DNA of 64,000 bases, taken from contig NZ_CP095072.1 in NCBI RefSeq assembly GCF_022919115.1, forward strand, positions 2,108,001-2,172,000, written 5' to 3'. Shown here one piece after another: positions 16,260-25,200 of this stretch. Source of the DNA: Gracilibacillus caseinilyticus. Lineage in GTDB: Bacteria > Bacillota > Bacilli > Bacillales > Amphibacillaceae. Position 1 is the first letter of the stretch; the number at the start of each line of letters is the position of its first letter. The notes beneath the pieces were generated by a model that saw nothing but the letters and a program-made list of their open reading frames with translations, was not told the origin of the DNA and made no database searches. The position numbers and the translations under genes are program-made.

Positions 16260-17294
16260 ATGTTGAAAGTAGCGGTTGTCGGCGTGAACAATATTGGCAG
16301 TCTGCATTGTAACGCCTACCGGGAGAATCCTGATACGGAGTTAGTAGCCGTCTGTGATCTTCTGGAAGAGCGGGCACAAGCAGTAGCGACGAACTATCAG
16401 ACCAAAGCATATACAGATCTGGACGCATTATTGGACAAAGAAGAGATTGATATCGTCAGCGTGGCAACGGCAGGTGTGGAGAATGGCAGCCATCATTATA
16501 CACCGGTGATGGCAGCGGTCGAGGCTGGCAAAGATGTGCTGGTGGAGAAGCCGATCTCCAACAGCTTGGAGGAAGCGAGAGAGATGGTAAGGTTTACGCT
16601 CGAGAAGAATGTCCGGCTGGGCTGTAATTTGAATCATCGTTTTGTTCCGGCAGCGGAGAAAGGAAAAGCGCTCATAACGCAAGGCAAATTAGGCTCGCCC
16701 CTGTTTGTGAATATGAAATTAACGATACAAAATCCAAAAGATCTCACGGAATGGTTTCATATGAGAGCTCTGCATCCGCATTCGATTGATGTGATGCGCT
16801 ATTTTGCAGGGGATGTTCGACGGGTGCAGTCTTTTATGACAAGAGCGCCGCAGCGACAGAGCTGGTCAACGGTATCGGTCAACATGGAATTTCAATCAGG
16901 GGCTGTTGGTCATTTGACGGGCAGCTACGATATGTCGAGGCATCATCCGATCGAATATTGCGAAGTAGCGGGAACGGAAGGACGATTTGAAATCGATAAT
17001 GTCTATGAACATTTTCGTTATTTTCCCCATCATCAGCAAGAGATGACGACGATGCGAAATTCAATTATGACAGGTGTGGATACGTTTCATGCTACGATAC
17101 GAAATAGAATTTATCAATTTATTCTGGAGGTAAAAGCGGGTACACCTCCGATGAAATTGTCTGCATCAGGATTAGATGCGCTAGCTGCACAGGAAATTAT
17201 TGAAGCAGCCATTGCGTCACATCAACTAAATGGAAAAGTAATCGATGTTCCACAGCTTCATGATGGTATGCCGGTACGTAACGTTTCCCACTAA
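16260..17294 (+). CDS. Gfo/Idh/MocA family oxidoreductase (paralog 1)
   Basis: A 344-residue NAD(P)-dependent dehydrogenase. The start at 16260 follows GAGGGGGC; an upstream in-frame start at 16236 lacks an SD. The Rossmann motif is VGVNNIG, where the usual second Gly of GxGxxG is Asn. EKPISN marks the conserved cofactor/substrate Lys, and ALHPHSIDVMRYF holds the likely catalytic His/Asp. It oxidises or epimerises a sugar or cyclitol. The gene at 21510 is a clear paralog. A short overlapping frame from ATG 16223 (SD CAGGGGGTG) may act as a coupling leader. The substrate is unknown. Confidence 0.88.
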   Translation: MLKVAVVGVNNIGSLHCNAYRENPDTELVAVCDLLEERAQAVATNYQTKAYTDLDALLDKEEIDIVSVATAGVENGSHHYTPVMAAVEAGKDVLVEKPISNSLEEAREMVRFTLEKNVRLGCNLNHRFVPAAEKGKALITQGKLGSPLFVNMKLTIQNPKDLTEWFHMRALHPHSIDVMRYFAGDVRRVQSFMTRAPQRQSWSTVSVNMEFQSGAVGHLTGSYDMSRHHPIEYCEVAGTEGRFEIDNVYEHFRYFPHHQQEMTTMRNSIMTGVDTFHATIRNRIYQFILEVKAGTPPMKLSASGLDALAAQEIIEAAIASHQLNGKVIDVPQLHDGMPVRNVSH

Positions 17295-17368
17295 CCGGAG
17301 TCCATTTTTCGCTAGATAATGATAACACTTACAAATATAATTGTTAAATCGATAAGGAGGAGTGTTTC

Positions 17369-18709
17369 ATGATAAAGCGCCAGCGTCATTGGGTCTTATT
17401 TTTTCTTGTGACGTTTATTGCGATGGTCTTACTAGCAGCATGTGGTGGAGGGTATTCGGAGGAAACGTCAGGGGATGCAGGTGGTGATACAGGCAGTGAT
17501 TCGGGTGAAGCGGTAGAATTATCGATGCTCGTGTCGGAAACAGCAATGGATGATCCCGGGTTTGTGGCAGTACTGGATGCAATTGAAAAAGACTTAAATA
17601 TGAAGACGAATGTCGAAGTCAGACCTGGTGGACCGGAAGGGGAAAATGTTGTCAAGACGAGACTTGCTACCGGCGATATGGCAGATCTCGTTTTGTTTAA
17701 TTCGGGCTCGTTGTTAATGGCTTTAAACCCATCTCAATATTTTGTGGATCTAAGCGAAGAGCCATTTATGGATAACGTCATGGACAGTTACAAAGAGGTC
17801 GTTTCGTCTAATGATCAAGTATTCGGTATCCCAGCGAAATCGAGCCAGGTTGGCGCCTGGTTATATAATAAAAAGGTTTATCAGGAATTAGGCCTTGAAG
17901 TGCCCCGTACCTGGGATGAGCTGATGGCGAATAATGAGAAGATTAAAGAAGCAGGAAAAACGGCTGTCATTACGACGTATGGAGAGGCTTGGACATCACA
18001 GCTTCCAATTTTGGCTGACTTTTATAATGTGCAAGCAGAGGTAGCGAATTTTGCCGATGATTATACGAATGGCGAGGCTAAATTTGCCAATACACCGGAA
18101 GCACAGCGAGGCTTTGAGCGGATTCAGGAAATCCATGAAAAAGGCTACCAGAATGAGGATTATACCGTTGCGACCTATGATCAAGGGATGCAGATGATTG
18201 CAGAAGGTACGGGGGCCCATTATCCGATGCTAACACAAGTATTACCGATTATTGAAGAGAACTACCCTGATTTAGTTGACGATATCGGCGTATTTCCGCA
18301 GCCGTCGGATGATCCGGAAACGAATGGCCTGACGACATGGATGCCGGATGCGATTATGATCAATAAAGAAGCAGAGAATGTCGATGCCGCGAAAAAATGG
18401 CTGGACTATTTCATATCAGATAAAGGTATTGCTGCTTATGAATCGAAAGCGAAAAGTATCGGACCATATGTGCTCAAGGATGTGGAATTACCAGAGGATT
18501 CCTATGCGGCAGTGGAAGAAATGCAGGTGTACTTTGAGGAAGGCAATATTGCACCAGCTCTTGAATTCGTATCACCGATTAAAGGACCGAACTTACCACA
18601 AATTTGTACGTCCGTCGGCAGTGGCACGATGACCGCAGCAGAGGCAGCTGCCATGTATGATGACGATGTCGAAAAACAAGCAAAACAGCTGGGGCTGGAT
18701 TGGGATTGA
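17369..18709 (+). CDS. Sugar ABC transporter substrate-binding lipoprotein
   Basis: A 446-residue extracellular solute-binding protein (family 1). The signal peptide ends in the lipobox VLLAAC (Cys25), followed by a Gly/Asp linker and a two-lobed binding fold (VKTRLATGDMADLVLFNSG; AWLYNKKVYQELGLEVPRTWDEL; WMPDAIMINKEAEN). The SD AAGGAGGAG is ideal. It feeds the two permeases downstream. The associated ATPase is probably a shared MsmX-type protein encoded elsewhere. The ligand cannot be told from sequence. Confidence 0.92.
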   Translation: MIKRQRHWVLFFLVTFIAMVLLAACGGGYSEETSGDAGGDTGSDSGEAVELSMLVSETAMDDPGFVAVLDAIEKDLNMKTNVEVRPGGPEGENVVKTRLATGDMADLVLFNSGSLLMALNPSQYFVDLSEEPFMDNVMDSYKEVVSSNDQVFGIPAKSSQVGAWLYNKKVYQELGLEVPRTWDELMANNEKIKEAGKTAVITTYGEAWTSQLPILADFYNVQAEVANFADDYTNGEAKFANTPEAQRGFERIQEIHEKGYQNEDYTVATYDQGMQMIAEGTGAHYPMLTQVLPIIEENYPDLVDDIGVFPQPSDDPETNGLTTWMPDAIMINKEAENVDAAKKWLDYFISDKGIAAYESKAKSIGPYVLKDVELPEDSYAAVEEMQVYFEEGNIAPALEFVSPIKGPNLPQICTSVGSGTMTAAEAAAMYDDDVEKQAKQLGLDWD

Positions 18710-18724
18710 TGTAGTTAGGTACAG

Positions 18725-18766
18725 ACAACTGGAAAAGCGCGCAATCAGGGGTACTTTTCCAGTTGT
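18725..18766 (+). other. Stem-loop between binding-protein and permease genes
   Basis: ACAACTGGAAAAG pairs exactly with CTTTTCCAGTTGT across a 16-nt loop, with no T-run. Such stems often stabilise the upstream binding-protein mRNA and give it excess over the permeases. Confidence 0.6.
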
Positions 18767-18805
18767 GGCAAGAAAGAAATTTTATCGCAAAGGAGTTGAC
18801 ATCGA

Positions 18806-19672
18806 ATGAACAAGAATATCAATAATATGTATCCGTATTTTTTTCTGATTCCAGCTATCCTCATCTATGGTACATTCTTTCTGGTCCCGACCGCTCTATC
18901 GTTTTTCTACAGTTTCACTTGGTGGACGCTCACGGACTGGGAGTTTATCGGCTTTGATAACTTTATCCAGTTCTTTCAGGAACCATCACTAAGAATTGGT
19001 TTTCGCAATACGTTAATTTTTGCATTTACGACAATGGGCGGGAAAGTCATTCTCGGTCTGGCGCTTGCGGTATTTCTGACGTCGAAAATAAGAAATAAAG
19101 ATTTGCTGAGATCGATCGTTTTTTTTCCGGCACTGCTAAGTACGATTGCTGTCGGTTATACATTCAGTTCGATGATGCACCCGACAAAAGGGGTGATCAA
19201 CACCATTCTTTCCTTCTTTGGCATTACAGGACCGAACTGGCTCGGTAATCCGGATATTGCGCTATTGTCGGTAGCTATGACCGATATCTGGAAAGGGGTT
19301 GGTATTGCAACGGTTATTTTCATTGCCGGGTTAATGGCGATTCCTACTCATTATTACGAAGCACTAAAGATTGATGGCGGGAATGCCCTGCAAGCGTTTT
19401 GGCATATTACCTTGCCATTATCAAGACCTGCGATGAATACCGTTATTATTCTCGCCTTAATCGGCGGCCTCCGTACATTTGATCTGGTATGGGCGATGAC
19501 AGGCGGTGGACCGGGTTTTAGTACAGACCTTCTCGCATCGATAGTGTATAAACAATATGCAGCAGGTTTCTTCGGTCTATCTACTGCCGGGAACGTCTTA
19601 TTATTCTTATTTGTGGCAATGGTTGCTTTTCCGATCTTTAAATTTATTAATCGAAAAGAGGTGGACTTATGA
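18806..19672 (+). CDS. Sugar ABC transporter permease (UgpA/LacF-like)
   Basis: A 288-residue inner-membrane protein with six hydrophobic segments. The EAA loop reads HYYEALKIDGGNALQAFWHITLPL (close to EAAxxDGAxxxxxFxxIxLP), which docks on the ATPase. The SD AAAGGAG lies 10 nt before the ATG. It overlaps the second permease by 4 nt. With that gene it forms the channel of a CUT1-type importer for a di- or oligosaccharide. Confidence 0.93.
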   Translation: MNKNINNMYPYFFLIPAILIYGTFFLVPTALSFFYSFTWWTLTDWEFIGFDNFIQFFQEPSLRIGFRNTLIFAFTTMGGKVILGLALAVFLTSKIRNKDLLRSIVFFPALLSTIAVGYTFSSMMHPTKGVINTILSFFGITGPNWLGNPDIALLSVAMTDIWKGVGIATVIFIAGLMAIPTHYYEALKIDGGNALQAFWHITLPLSRPAMNTVIILALIGGLRTFDLVWAMTGGGPGFSTDLLASIVYKQYAAGFFGLSTAGNVLLFLFVAMVAFPIFKFINRKEVDL

Positions 19673-20562
19673 GAGCCAATGTGATTAGTCAGATAAACGA
19701 ACAGCAGCAACAAGAGGAATTGATCCAGGCAAGGAAAAGAAGCAGCCGGCGCATGCTGATCCTCGAAACGCTGGGCGTATTAGTGGCTTTAACCTTCTTT
19801 GGGATCCCTTTTTATTTTGTCTTGATTAACTCGTTTAAAGATCGCGCAGGTGCTTCTTTGCTGAACTTGTCTTTTCCTGAGAATTTTCAGTTCCTCCGTA
19901 ATTACAAAGAAGTACTGACCCTAAACGATGGCGTCGTGCTGCGAGCGTTCATGAACAGCACGATCATCACGGTACTTTCTTTAACAACGATCATCATTAT
20001 TTGTTCGATGGCAGCCTTTGTGATCGCAAGGCGTTCCGGTTTAGCCAAAAAATTAAATTATGTGATCCTGATCGGTCTCATGATTCCACCTTCTATCGTG
20101 CCAACGATCTGGTTACTGCAAGGGATGGGGTTATTTAAAACCTTTCCCGGAATTATTTCATTAGAAGCAGGACTCCATTTTTCCTTTGCCTGTTTGCTGT
20201 ATACCGCTTTTGTCGGGACGATCCCGAAGGAGCTGGATGAAGCGGCACTGATGGATGGCTGCGGTCCGTTCAACTTATTTTTTCGTGTGATTTTTCCCTT
20301 GTTGAAGCCGGTAACGTCGACTGTTATCGTGCTGTCATCGATCCAAATCTATAATGATTTTGAAAATATGCTGTATTTCTTCCCGGGCGCGGATAATGCC
20401 ACGGTACAGCTCACGTTATACAATTTTACCGGGATTTATGGAACGGAGTATCACTTACTTTTTGCAGATGTGTTATTAATTTCGATACCGCCGTTAATCT
20501 TATTTATCTTCTTCAACAAAAAAATAGTAGATGGCATGACGGCAGGTGCGGTCAAAGGATAA
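19669..20562 (+). CDS. Sugar ABC transporter permease (UgpE/LacG-like)
   Basis: A 297-residue partner permease with six membrane spans and the EAA loop PKELDEAALMDGCGPFNLFF. The start overlaps the preceding stop (ATGA) after GAGGTGG, so the pair is translationally coupled. After its stop an open frame continues to 20676, noted separately. Confidence 0.93.
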   Translation: MRANVISQINEQQQQEELIQARKRSSRRMLILETLGVLVALTFFGIPFYFVLINSFKDRAGASLLNLSFPENFQFLRNYKEVLTLNDGVVLRAFMNSTIITVLSLTTIIIICSMAAFVIARRSGLAKKLNYVILIGLMIPPSIVPTIWLLQGMGLFKTFPGIISLEAGLHFSFACLLYTAFVGTIPKELDEAALMDGCGPFNLFFRVIFPLLKPVTSTVIVLSSIQIYNDFENMLYFFPGADNATVQLTLYNFTGIYGTEYHLLFADVLLISIPPLILFIFFNKKIVDGMTAGAVKG

Positions 20563-20676
20563 CAGCCGAATGTCCTGATTGACCATTTGCTGGACGCCAT
20601 TCGCTATGATAGCGATGTCGAGACGATGTATGATAGATGTAAGCGGTTAAATATATTCGAGGAGGACTTTCGATGA
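20563..20676 (+). pseudogene. Possible C-terminal gene remnant in frame after the permease stop
   Basis: Directly after the permease TAA the same frame stays open for 37 codons (QPNVLIDHLLDAIRYDS then a charged helix-like stretch, ending EEDFR) before TGA at 20674. Codon use is coding-like, and no start or SD precedes it. It may be the tail of a lost gene whose body was deleted. The family is not recognised. Confidence 0.3.
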
Positions 20677-21494
20677 AGCTAGGTGTCAATAGTGTGTTGT
20701 TTGGTGGGCATGATTTACAGTCAGCGGTTGAGCAGATCCAATTTTGCGGATATGAAGGGATGGAACTCGCATCGATTGTAGGGATGGCAGAACACTTGTC
20801 AGATACGGCCAGTGATCAGGCGTTACAAGACATTCGGAAAATGGTCGAGCAAGCAGGATTAGAGCTCTATTGCGTGGAAGCAGCAACGAACATACTAGAA
20901 GCAGAAAATCGTGAACGGACGAAGCGCGTTTTCGAACGGGCGGCGAAACTGGGCATTCCGATGGTGACAACAGGAAGTGCCGGCGAGTCAGATAACGAGG
21001 AAAAAATGGAAGCATCCTTGAAAGCGATCGAGGAATTGTCCCAGGCAGCGCATGATGTTGGTATTCAATTTGCACTGAAGATTCATTATGGTCAAAGTAT
21101 TTATAATACCGAAACAGCCTTACGATTAATGAAGGAAATACAACATCCAGCATTAGGCTTGAATTTCGATGCGACACATGTCGGCAGAGTTGGAGATGAT
21201 CCGGTGCAAGCAATCGGCGCTTTAAAGGATTATATTATCCATTCCCATATTCGCGACACGAAGATCGAGCAGTTACAGATTGCAGCGCCGGAATTTCAGA
21301 CAGCAGGAAGAGGGACAGTACCATTAGATGCGGTCGTCAACAAAATGGTTGACATCCATTACCAGGGCGCAACGGTGTTAGAAATTATCGGTGCCAACGA
21401 TTATTCGCTGGAACAGGTAACGGCGATTGCTGCCGAAAGCCGTGGGTACTTAAAGCGCTTGTTTGAAGAAGCCAAAGCGGAAGCAGTTATATAA
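20673..21494 (+). CDS. Sugar phosphate isomerase/epimerase (xylose isomerase-like TIM barrel)
   Basis: A 273-residue AP_endonuc_2 family protein (MKLGVNSVLFGGHD; YEGMELASIVGM; LGLNFDATHVGRVGDDP; IIHSHIRDTK; VLEIIG). The metal ligands appear as Glu in GMELA, Asp in NFDATH and His in HSHIRD. These enzymes isomerise or epimerise keto-sugars, often next to Gfo/Idh oxidoreductases as here. The SD GAGGAGG is strong. The substrate is unknown. Confidence 0.88.
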   Translation: MKLGVNSVLFGGHDLQSAVEQIQFCGYEGMELASIVGMAEHLSDTASDQALQDIRKMVEQAGLELYCVEAATNILEAENRERTKRVFERAAKLGIPMVTTGSAGESDNEEKMEASLKAIEELSQAAHDVGIQFALKIHYGQSIYNTETALRLMKEIQHPALGLNFDATHVGRVGDDPVQAIGALKDYIIHSHIRDTKIEQLQIAAPEFQTAGRGTVPLDAVVNKMVDIHYQGATVLEIIGANDYSLEQVTAIAAESRGYLKRLFEEAKAEAVI

Positions 21495-21509
21495 GAGGGG
21501 GATGGTAAC

Positions 21510-22514
21510 ATGCAAAAAGTAGCAGTGGTTGGATTAGGCAATATCGGAAAAACACATTGTAAATTTTATAACGAAAATCCGAATGTCGAACTGGTTGCGG
21601 TCTGTGATCTAATGGAAGAGAACGCCAATGCAGTGGCTCACCTTTACAGTGCCAAACCTTATGATGATATCGCAACTATGTTAGCCGAGGAAGAGATTGA
21701 CGTGGTTAGTATTGCAACAGCCGGGGAAGAAAATGGCGGTGATCACTATGAGCCCGCTGTGCTGGCAATAGAAGCAGGTAAGAACACACTGGTAGAAAAG
21801 CCGATTTCGAATGATATCGTCAAAGCGAGGAAAATGGTCCAGCTGGCAAAAGAGAAGAATGTGCGCTTAGTCAGTAATTTAAACCACCGCTTTGTCCCTC
21901 CTGCTTATAAAGGGAAGGAGTTAATCGAAAAGGGTGAGTTAGGTACATTACTTTTTCTCAATATGAAACTGACGATTCAAAACCCTGCTGAAACAAGTCC
22001 ATGGTTCCATCTGCGAGCATTACACCCGCATTCGGTTGATGTGATGCGCTATTTCGCCGGGGATGTCAAGCGCGTGCAGGCATTTATGACCAAGGCACCT
22101 GGCAGAGAGATCTGGTCGACGGCGTCTATCAATTTGGAATTCGCCTCAGGGGCGGTGGGCCACTTAACCGGGAGCTATGATATGGCGGTGCGTCATCCAA
22201 TCGAATATTGTGAAGTGGCGGGAAACAAAGGACGCTTTGTGATCGATAATGTGTATGAGCATTTCACTTTTTACCCGCATGACAGTGATGAGCTGCTGAC
22301 AATGCGCAATTCGATTATGACAGGAGTCGGAAGTTTTCAGGAAACCTTTAAAAATCGGTTAGACCATTTTATCCAGCAGATTGAAGACGGGGTTCCGCCT
22401 GCGGACATGGAAGCATCAGGTGCTCATGCATTGGCAGGTCAGGAGGTCATTGAAGCGGCTATCCGGTCGCAACTGGAAAATGGTGCGGTGATTGATATTC
22501 CAACTGTTGAGTAA
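21510..22514 (+). CDS. Gfo/Idh/MocA family oxidoreductase (paralog 2)
   Basis: A 334-residue paralog of the 16260 gene, alignable over its whole length with long identical blocks (SNLNHRFVPPA, NMKLTIQNP, IEYCEVAG, NSIMTGV). Here the Rossmann motif is the regular GLGNIG. EKPISN and ALHPHSVDVMRYF are kept. The SD AGAGGGGG lies 9 nt before the ATG, 15 nt after the epimerase stop. Two paralogs plus an epimerase suggest an oxidation, isomerisation and reduction sequence on one sugar; this is inference. Confidence 0.9.
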   Translation: MQKVAVVGLGNIGKTHCKFYNENPNVELVAVCDLMEENANAVAHLYSAKPYDDIATMLAEEEIDVVSIATAGEENGGDHYEPAVLAIEAGKNTLVEKPISNDIVKARKMVQLAKEKNVRLVSNLNHRFVPPAYKGKELIEKGELGTLLFLNMKLTIQNPAETSPWFHLRALHPHSVDVMRYFAGDVKRVQAFMTKAPGREIWSTASINLEFASGAVGHLTGSYDMAVRHPIEYCEVAGNKGRFVIDNVYEHFTFYPHDSDELLTMRNSIMTGVGSFQETFKNRLDHFIQQIEDGVPPADMEASGAHALAGQEVIEAAIRSQLENGAVIDIPTVE

Positions 22515-22535
22515 ATGTGGAAAGGGTGGAGCAGA

Positions 22536-23459
22536 TTGAAGTTAAAAGTGAGTCAGTTTATCAAAGAAAACGACTTCCCTTTTTGTATCAATCATAAAGT
22601 CCATACAGATCGCAACGCCCCGCCATTACACGCACATGATTTTATTGAACTGGTGTATGTCATGGAAGGAAAGGGAGACCATGTCTGTGATGGGGAGAGC
22701 TATCCATTAACCGCTGGGGATGTCTTCATTATTAATCCGGGAGAACAACATACCTATATCATCAACCAAAAGGATAAATTAGAAATTGTGAACTGTCTGT
22801 TTATGCCTTATTTATTTGATGCTGTATGGCTGAAGGGGCTGGGGATAACGGAATCGATGGATTATTTCTATGTCCACCCATTTCTCGAAAAGGAAGAACG
22901 ATTCCATCATTGCATCAATTTAAGAGGCAATGAAGCAGACCAGATTTATTGTATGTTCGAAAAAATGTGCTACGAATACGAAGGCGGTCAGCACGGCTAT
23001 GAATCGATTATTCGGCTGCAGCTGGTCCAGTTACTTATCGAGTTATCGAGAATTTATCTGCGTGTAAATGACGGGCAGTCCAAGATCGATATCAAACAGC
23101 AGGAGCGGAAAACATTTATCCACCGCATTAGTGGTTATCTCGAAAGACATGCCGATCAGAAGTTGACGTTAACCACATTATCGGAATTATTCGGCATCAG
23201 CTCACGGCATTTGAATCGAATTTTCAAAGAAGAGACAGGAAGAACCGTTGTCGAATATATTCACGAAATCAGGATGAATCGGGCCAAGAAATTACTGGTC
23301 GAAACGTCGGAAAAAATTATCGTGATTGCGATGGAGGTAGGATATGATGATCCAGCCTTTTTCACCCGATTATTTACGAGAAAAGTAGGGTGCTCCCCGG
23401 GGAGATACAGGGAACAGCTTGCGTTAACTAGGACTAATCTGAAGGAGGAGAAGATATGA
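22536..23459 (+). CDS. AraC family transcriptional regulator with cupin sensor domain
   Basis: The start is set at TTG 22536 after AAAGGGTGGAG; ATG 22515 directly abuts the previous stop without an SD. The 307-residue protein has an N-terminal AraC_binding cupin (PPLHAHDFIELVYVMEGKGDH; GDVFIINPGEQHTY) and a C-terminal AraC domain with two HTHs (LTLTTLSELFGISSRHLNRIF; VIAMEVGYDDPAFFTRLFTRK). It likely responds to the imported sugar. Its stop overlaps the sulfatase-fold gene start, so the two are co-translated. Confidence 0.9.
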   Translation: MKLKVSQFIKENDFPFCINHKVHTDRNAPPLHAHDFIELVYVMEGKGDHVCDGESYPLTAGDVFIINPGEQHTYIINQKDKLEIVNCLFMPYLFDAVWLKGLGITESMDYFYVHPFLEKEERFHHCINLRGNEADQIYCMFEKMCYEYEGGQHGYESIIRLQLVQLLIELSRIYLRVNDGQSKIDIKQQERKTFIHRISGYLERHADQKLTLTTLSELFGISSRHLNRIFKEETGRTVVEYIHEIRMNRAKKLLVETSEKIIVIAMEVGYDDPAFFTRLFTRKVGCSPGRYREQLALTRTNLKEEKI

Positions 23460-24826
23460 AACAACCAAATGTGATTCTTTTTGGGATTGATAGTTTACGA
23501 AGAGACTTTATGAGCAGTTACGGCTACCATAAGCAGACGACTCCTCACATGGATAAAGTAGCAAAAGAAGGCGTGCTTTTCGAAAATCATTTCAGCCCGA
23601 GCATCCCGACCACACCTGGTTATGCATCGATGCTATCTGGTCTGGATTGTTTCGGAACCGATACCGTCGCCTTAAGGCATGAAGGGGATATTCAGGGGCA
23701 AACGTTAGCGGAATTACTTGGGGAGAAGGGCTATAATACGTCGTGTGTCGGCTTTTCCAATAATCCGTCCGCAAGAGGTTTTCAAAATTATTTAGATTAT
23801 GAAGCATGGCTGCCGGATGAAACAGGCCGTTGTCCGAAAGCGCAAAATTTAAATGAAGTGGCGATTCCGGAATTACGCCGTTTGCATGAAGCGGATCAGC
23901 CATTTTTCCTGTTTATGCGCCATATGGATCCGCACTCTCCTTATTTACCACCGAAACCTTTTGAACGAATCTTCTATGACCGGGATGAGTTGGATCCTGC
24001 CAATACATCAATGGGGCCGGTGTACAACTTCAAACCACATGCCGACTTTTTTAAATCGTGGATCCCTGAGGGTGTTACCGATCAACAGTACGTCACCGCT
24101 CAGTATGAAGGCGCGATTGCGTACATGGATGCGTGTATCCAGAATCTCCTAACGACGGTAGCCGAATTGGGAATTGAGGAAGAAACGCTGATTATTCTAA
24201 CATCCGATCATGGGGAAACCTTATATGAACATGACTGCTATTTTGACCACCACGGTATGTATGATAATTGTCTGATCGTGCCGTTGATCATCAAATATCC
24301 AGGCAAATTGCCAGAGGGAAAACGAATCAAGGATGTAACACTCATTAAAGATATTATGCCGACCATTTTAGAGTTAATAGGGGTGGAATCAGATGCAGCT
24401 TTCGACGGCCAAAGTCTGCTGCCGATGGTCGATGGTTCAGAGTTTGCCAGAGTCTCCGAATTTTATATTACCGAATGTACATGGATGCGAAAACACGGCT
24501 GGCGCACGCCGGAATGGAAGTTCATCCAGGCATTGGAACCTGATTTTCATGATAAACCGGAAATCGAATTGTACAACTTGGTGGAAGACCCTGGGGAGAA
24601 TCACAATCTGGCTGCCCAAAAACCGCAAATCGTGAAAATCCTGCAAGGCAGAATGCATGATTACATCGCAAAAAGAGAAGCCCATACAGGCAGGGAAAAT
24701 CCAATGTACACGAATACCAATTATCACGGACTAGGCACAGGACCGTTTCAATCCTCACAAGAAGCGTATGACAAACTGTATTTAGGGTCTATTCATAAGG
24801 CGCGTGCACTGCAGGCGAAGGATTAG
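23456..24826 (+). CDS. Sulfatase-family (alkaline phosphatase superfamily) hydrolase with Thr nucleophile position
   Basis: A 456-residue PF00884-type protein. Metal-site residues are visible: Asp12 in ILFGIDSLRRD and the SDHGETLYEHD segment. The usual C/S-x-P-x-R sulfatase signature is replaced by TTPGY (Thr52-Tyr56), so no formylglycine can form. Thr nucleophiles occur in relatives that act on phosphodiesters, such as LtaS. Annotation as a true sulfatase is therefore doubtful. No signal peptide is present, so it acts in the cytoplasm, perhaps on the imported compound. It is coupled to the AraC gene (ATGA). Confidence 0.82.
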   Translation: MKQPNVILFGIDSLRRDFMSSYGYHKQTTPHMDKVAKEGVLFENHFSPSIPTTPGYASMLSGLDCFGTDTVALRHEGDIQGQTLAELLGEKGYNTSCVGFSNNPSARGFQNYLDYEAWLPDETGRCPKAQNLNEVAIPELRRLHEADQPFFLFMRHMDPHSPYLPPKPFERIFYDRDELDPANTSMGPVYNFKPHADFFKSWIPEGVTDQQYVTAQYEGAIAYMDACIQNLLTTVAELGIEEETLIILTSDHGETLYEHDCYFDHHGMYDNCLIVPLIIKYPGKLPEGKRIKDVTLIKDIMPTILELIGVESDAAFDGQSLLPMVDGSEFARVSEFYITECTWMRKHGWRTPEWKFIQALEPDFHDKPEIELYNLVEDPGENHNLAAQKPQIVKILQGRMHDYIAKREAHTGRENPMYTNTNYHGLGTGPFQSSQEAYDKLYLGSIHKARALQAKD

Positions 24827-24832
24827 ATGTGA

Positions 24833-24851
24833 GGAACTGTCGGACAGTTCC
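24833..24851 (+). other. Stem-loop after the sulfatase-fold gene
   Basis: GGAACTGTC-G-GACAGTTCC is a perfect 9-bp stem just after the stop, without a T-run. It may mark the 3' end of the operon mRNA. Confidence 0.45.
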
Positions 24852-24934
24852 GCTTGGGGCGGGGGTGTCCGATAGAGGTGTTTAATTGGATGGAGAATGT
24901 TGGGTTGGGGGAAGAGAGTGGTTTTTGGGTTGAG

Positions 24935-25155
24935 TGGGTTATTCGATCAGAGTGGGGTTGGAAAGTGGGGAAGAGGACGAATGAGAAATTGATTCGATCA
25001 AAGTGAGGTTGGAAAAAGGGAGAAGTGAACGAAAGCGGTGCCAATCGGACAAAAGGCGGAAGAAAAGCAGAGAAACTGTCCGAAAGCAGCGCCCAATCGG
25101 ACAAAAGGTAGAAGAAAAGATGAAGAATTGTCCAATAGAAGTGCACAATCGTCTA
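24935..25155 (+). repeat. Degenerate intergenic repeat of about 52 bp, locus 2
   Basis: About four degenerate copies: two with GGTTGGAAA and ATTCGATCARAGTG, and two with CCAATCGGACAAAAGG and AAAGCRGYGCC, spaced 51-55 bp. It fills most of the 374-bp gap before the DUF624 gene and is related to 11437-11580. Confidence 0.65.
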
Positions 25156-25200
25156 TATTAGAAGATGTGTAAAAATAAAAGGACTGCGGGGTGCATATGA

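Noticed and set aside
23456..24826. Plain annotation as arylsulfatase
   Set aside because: The CxPxR motif is absent; only the fold-level family call is supported.
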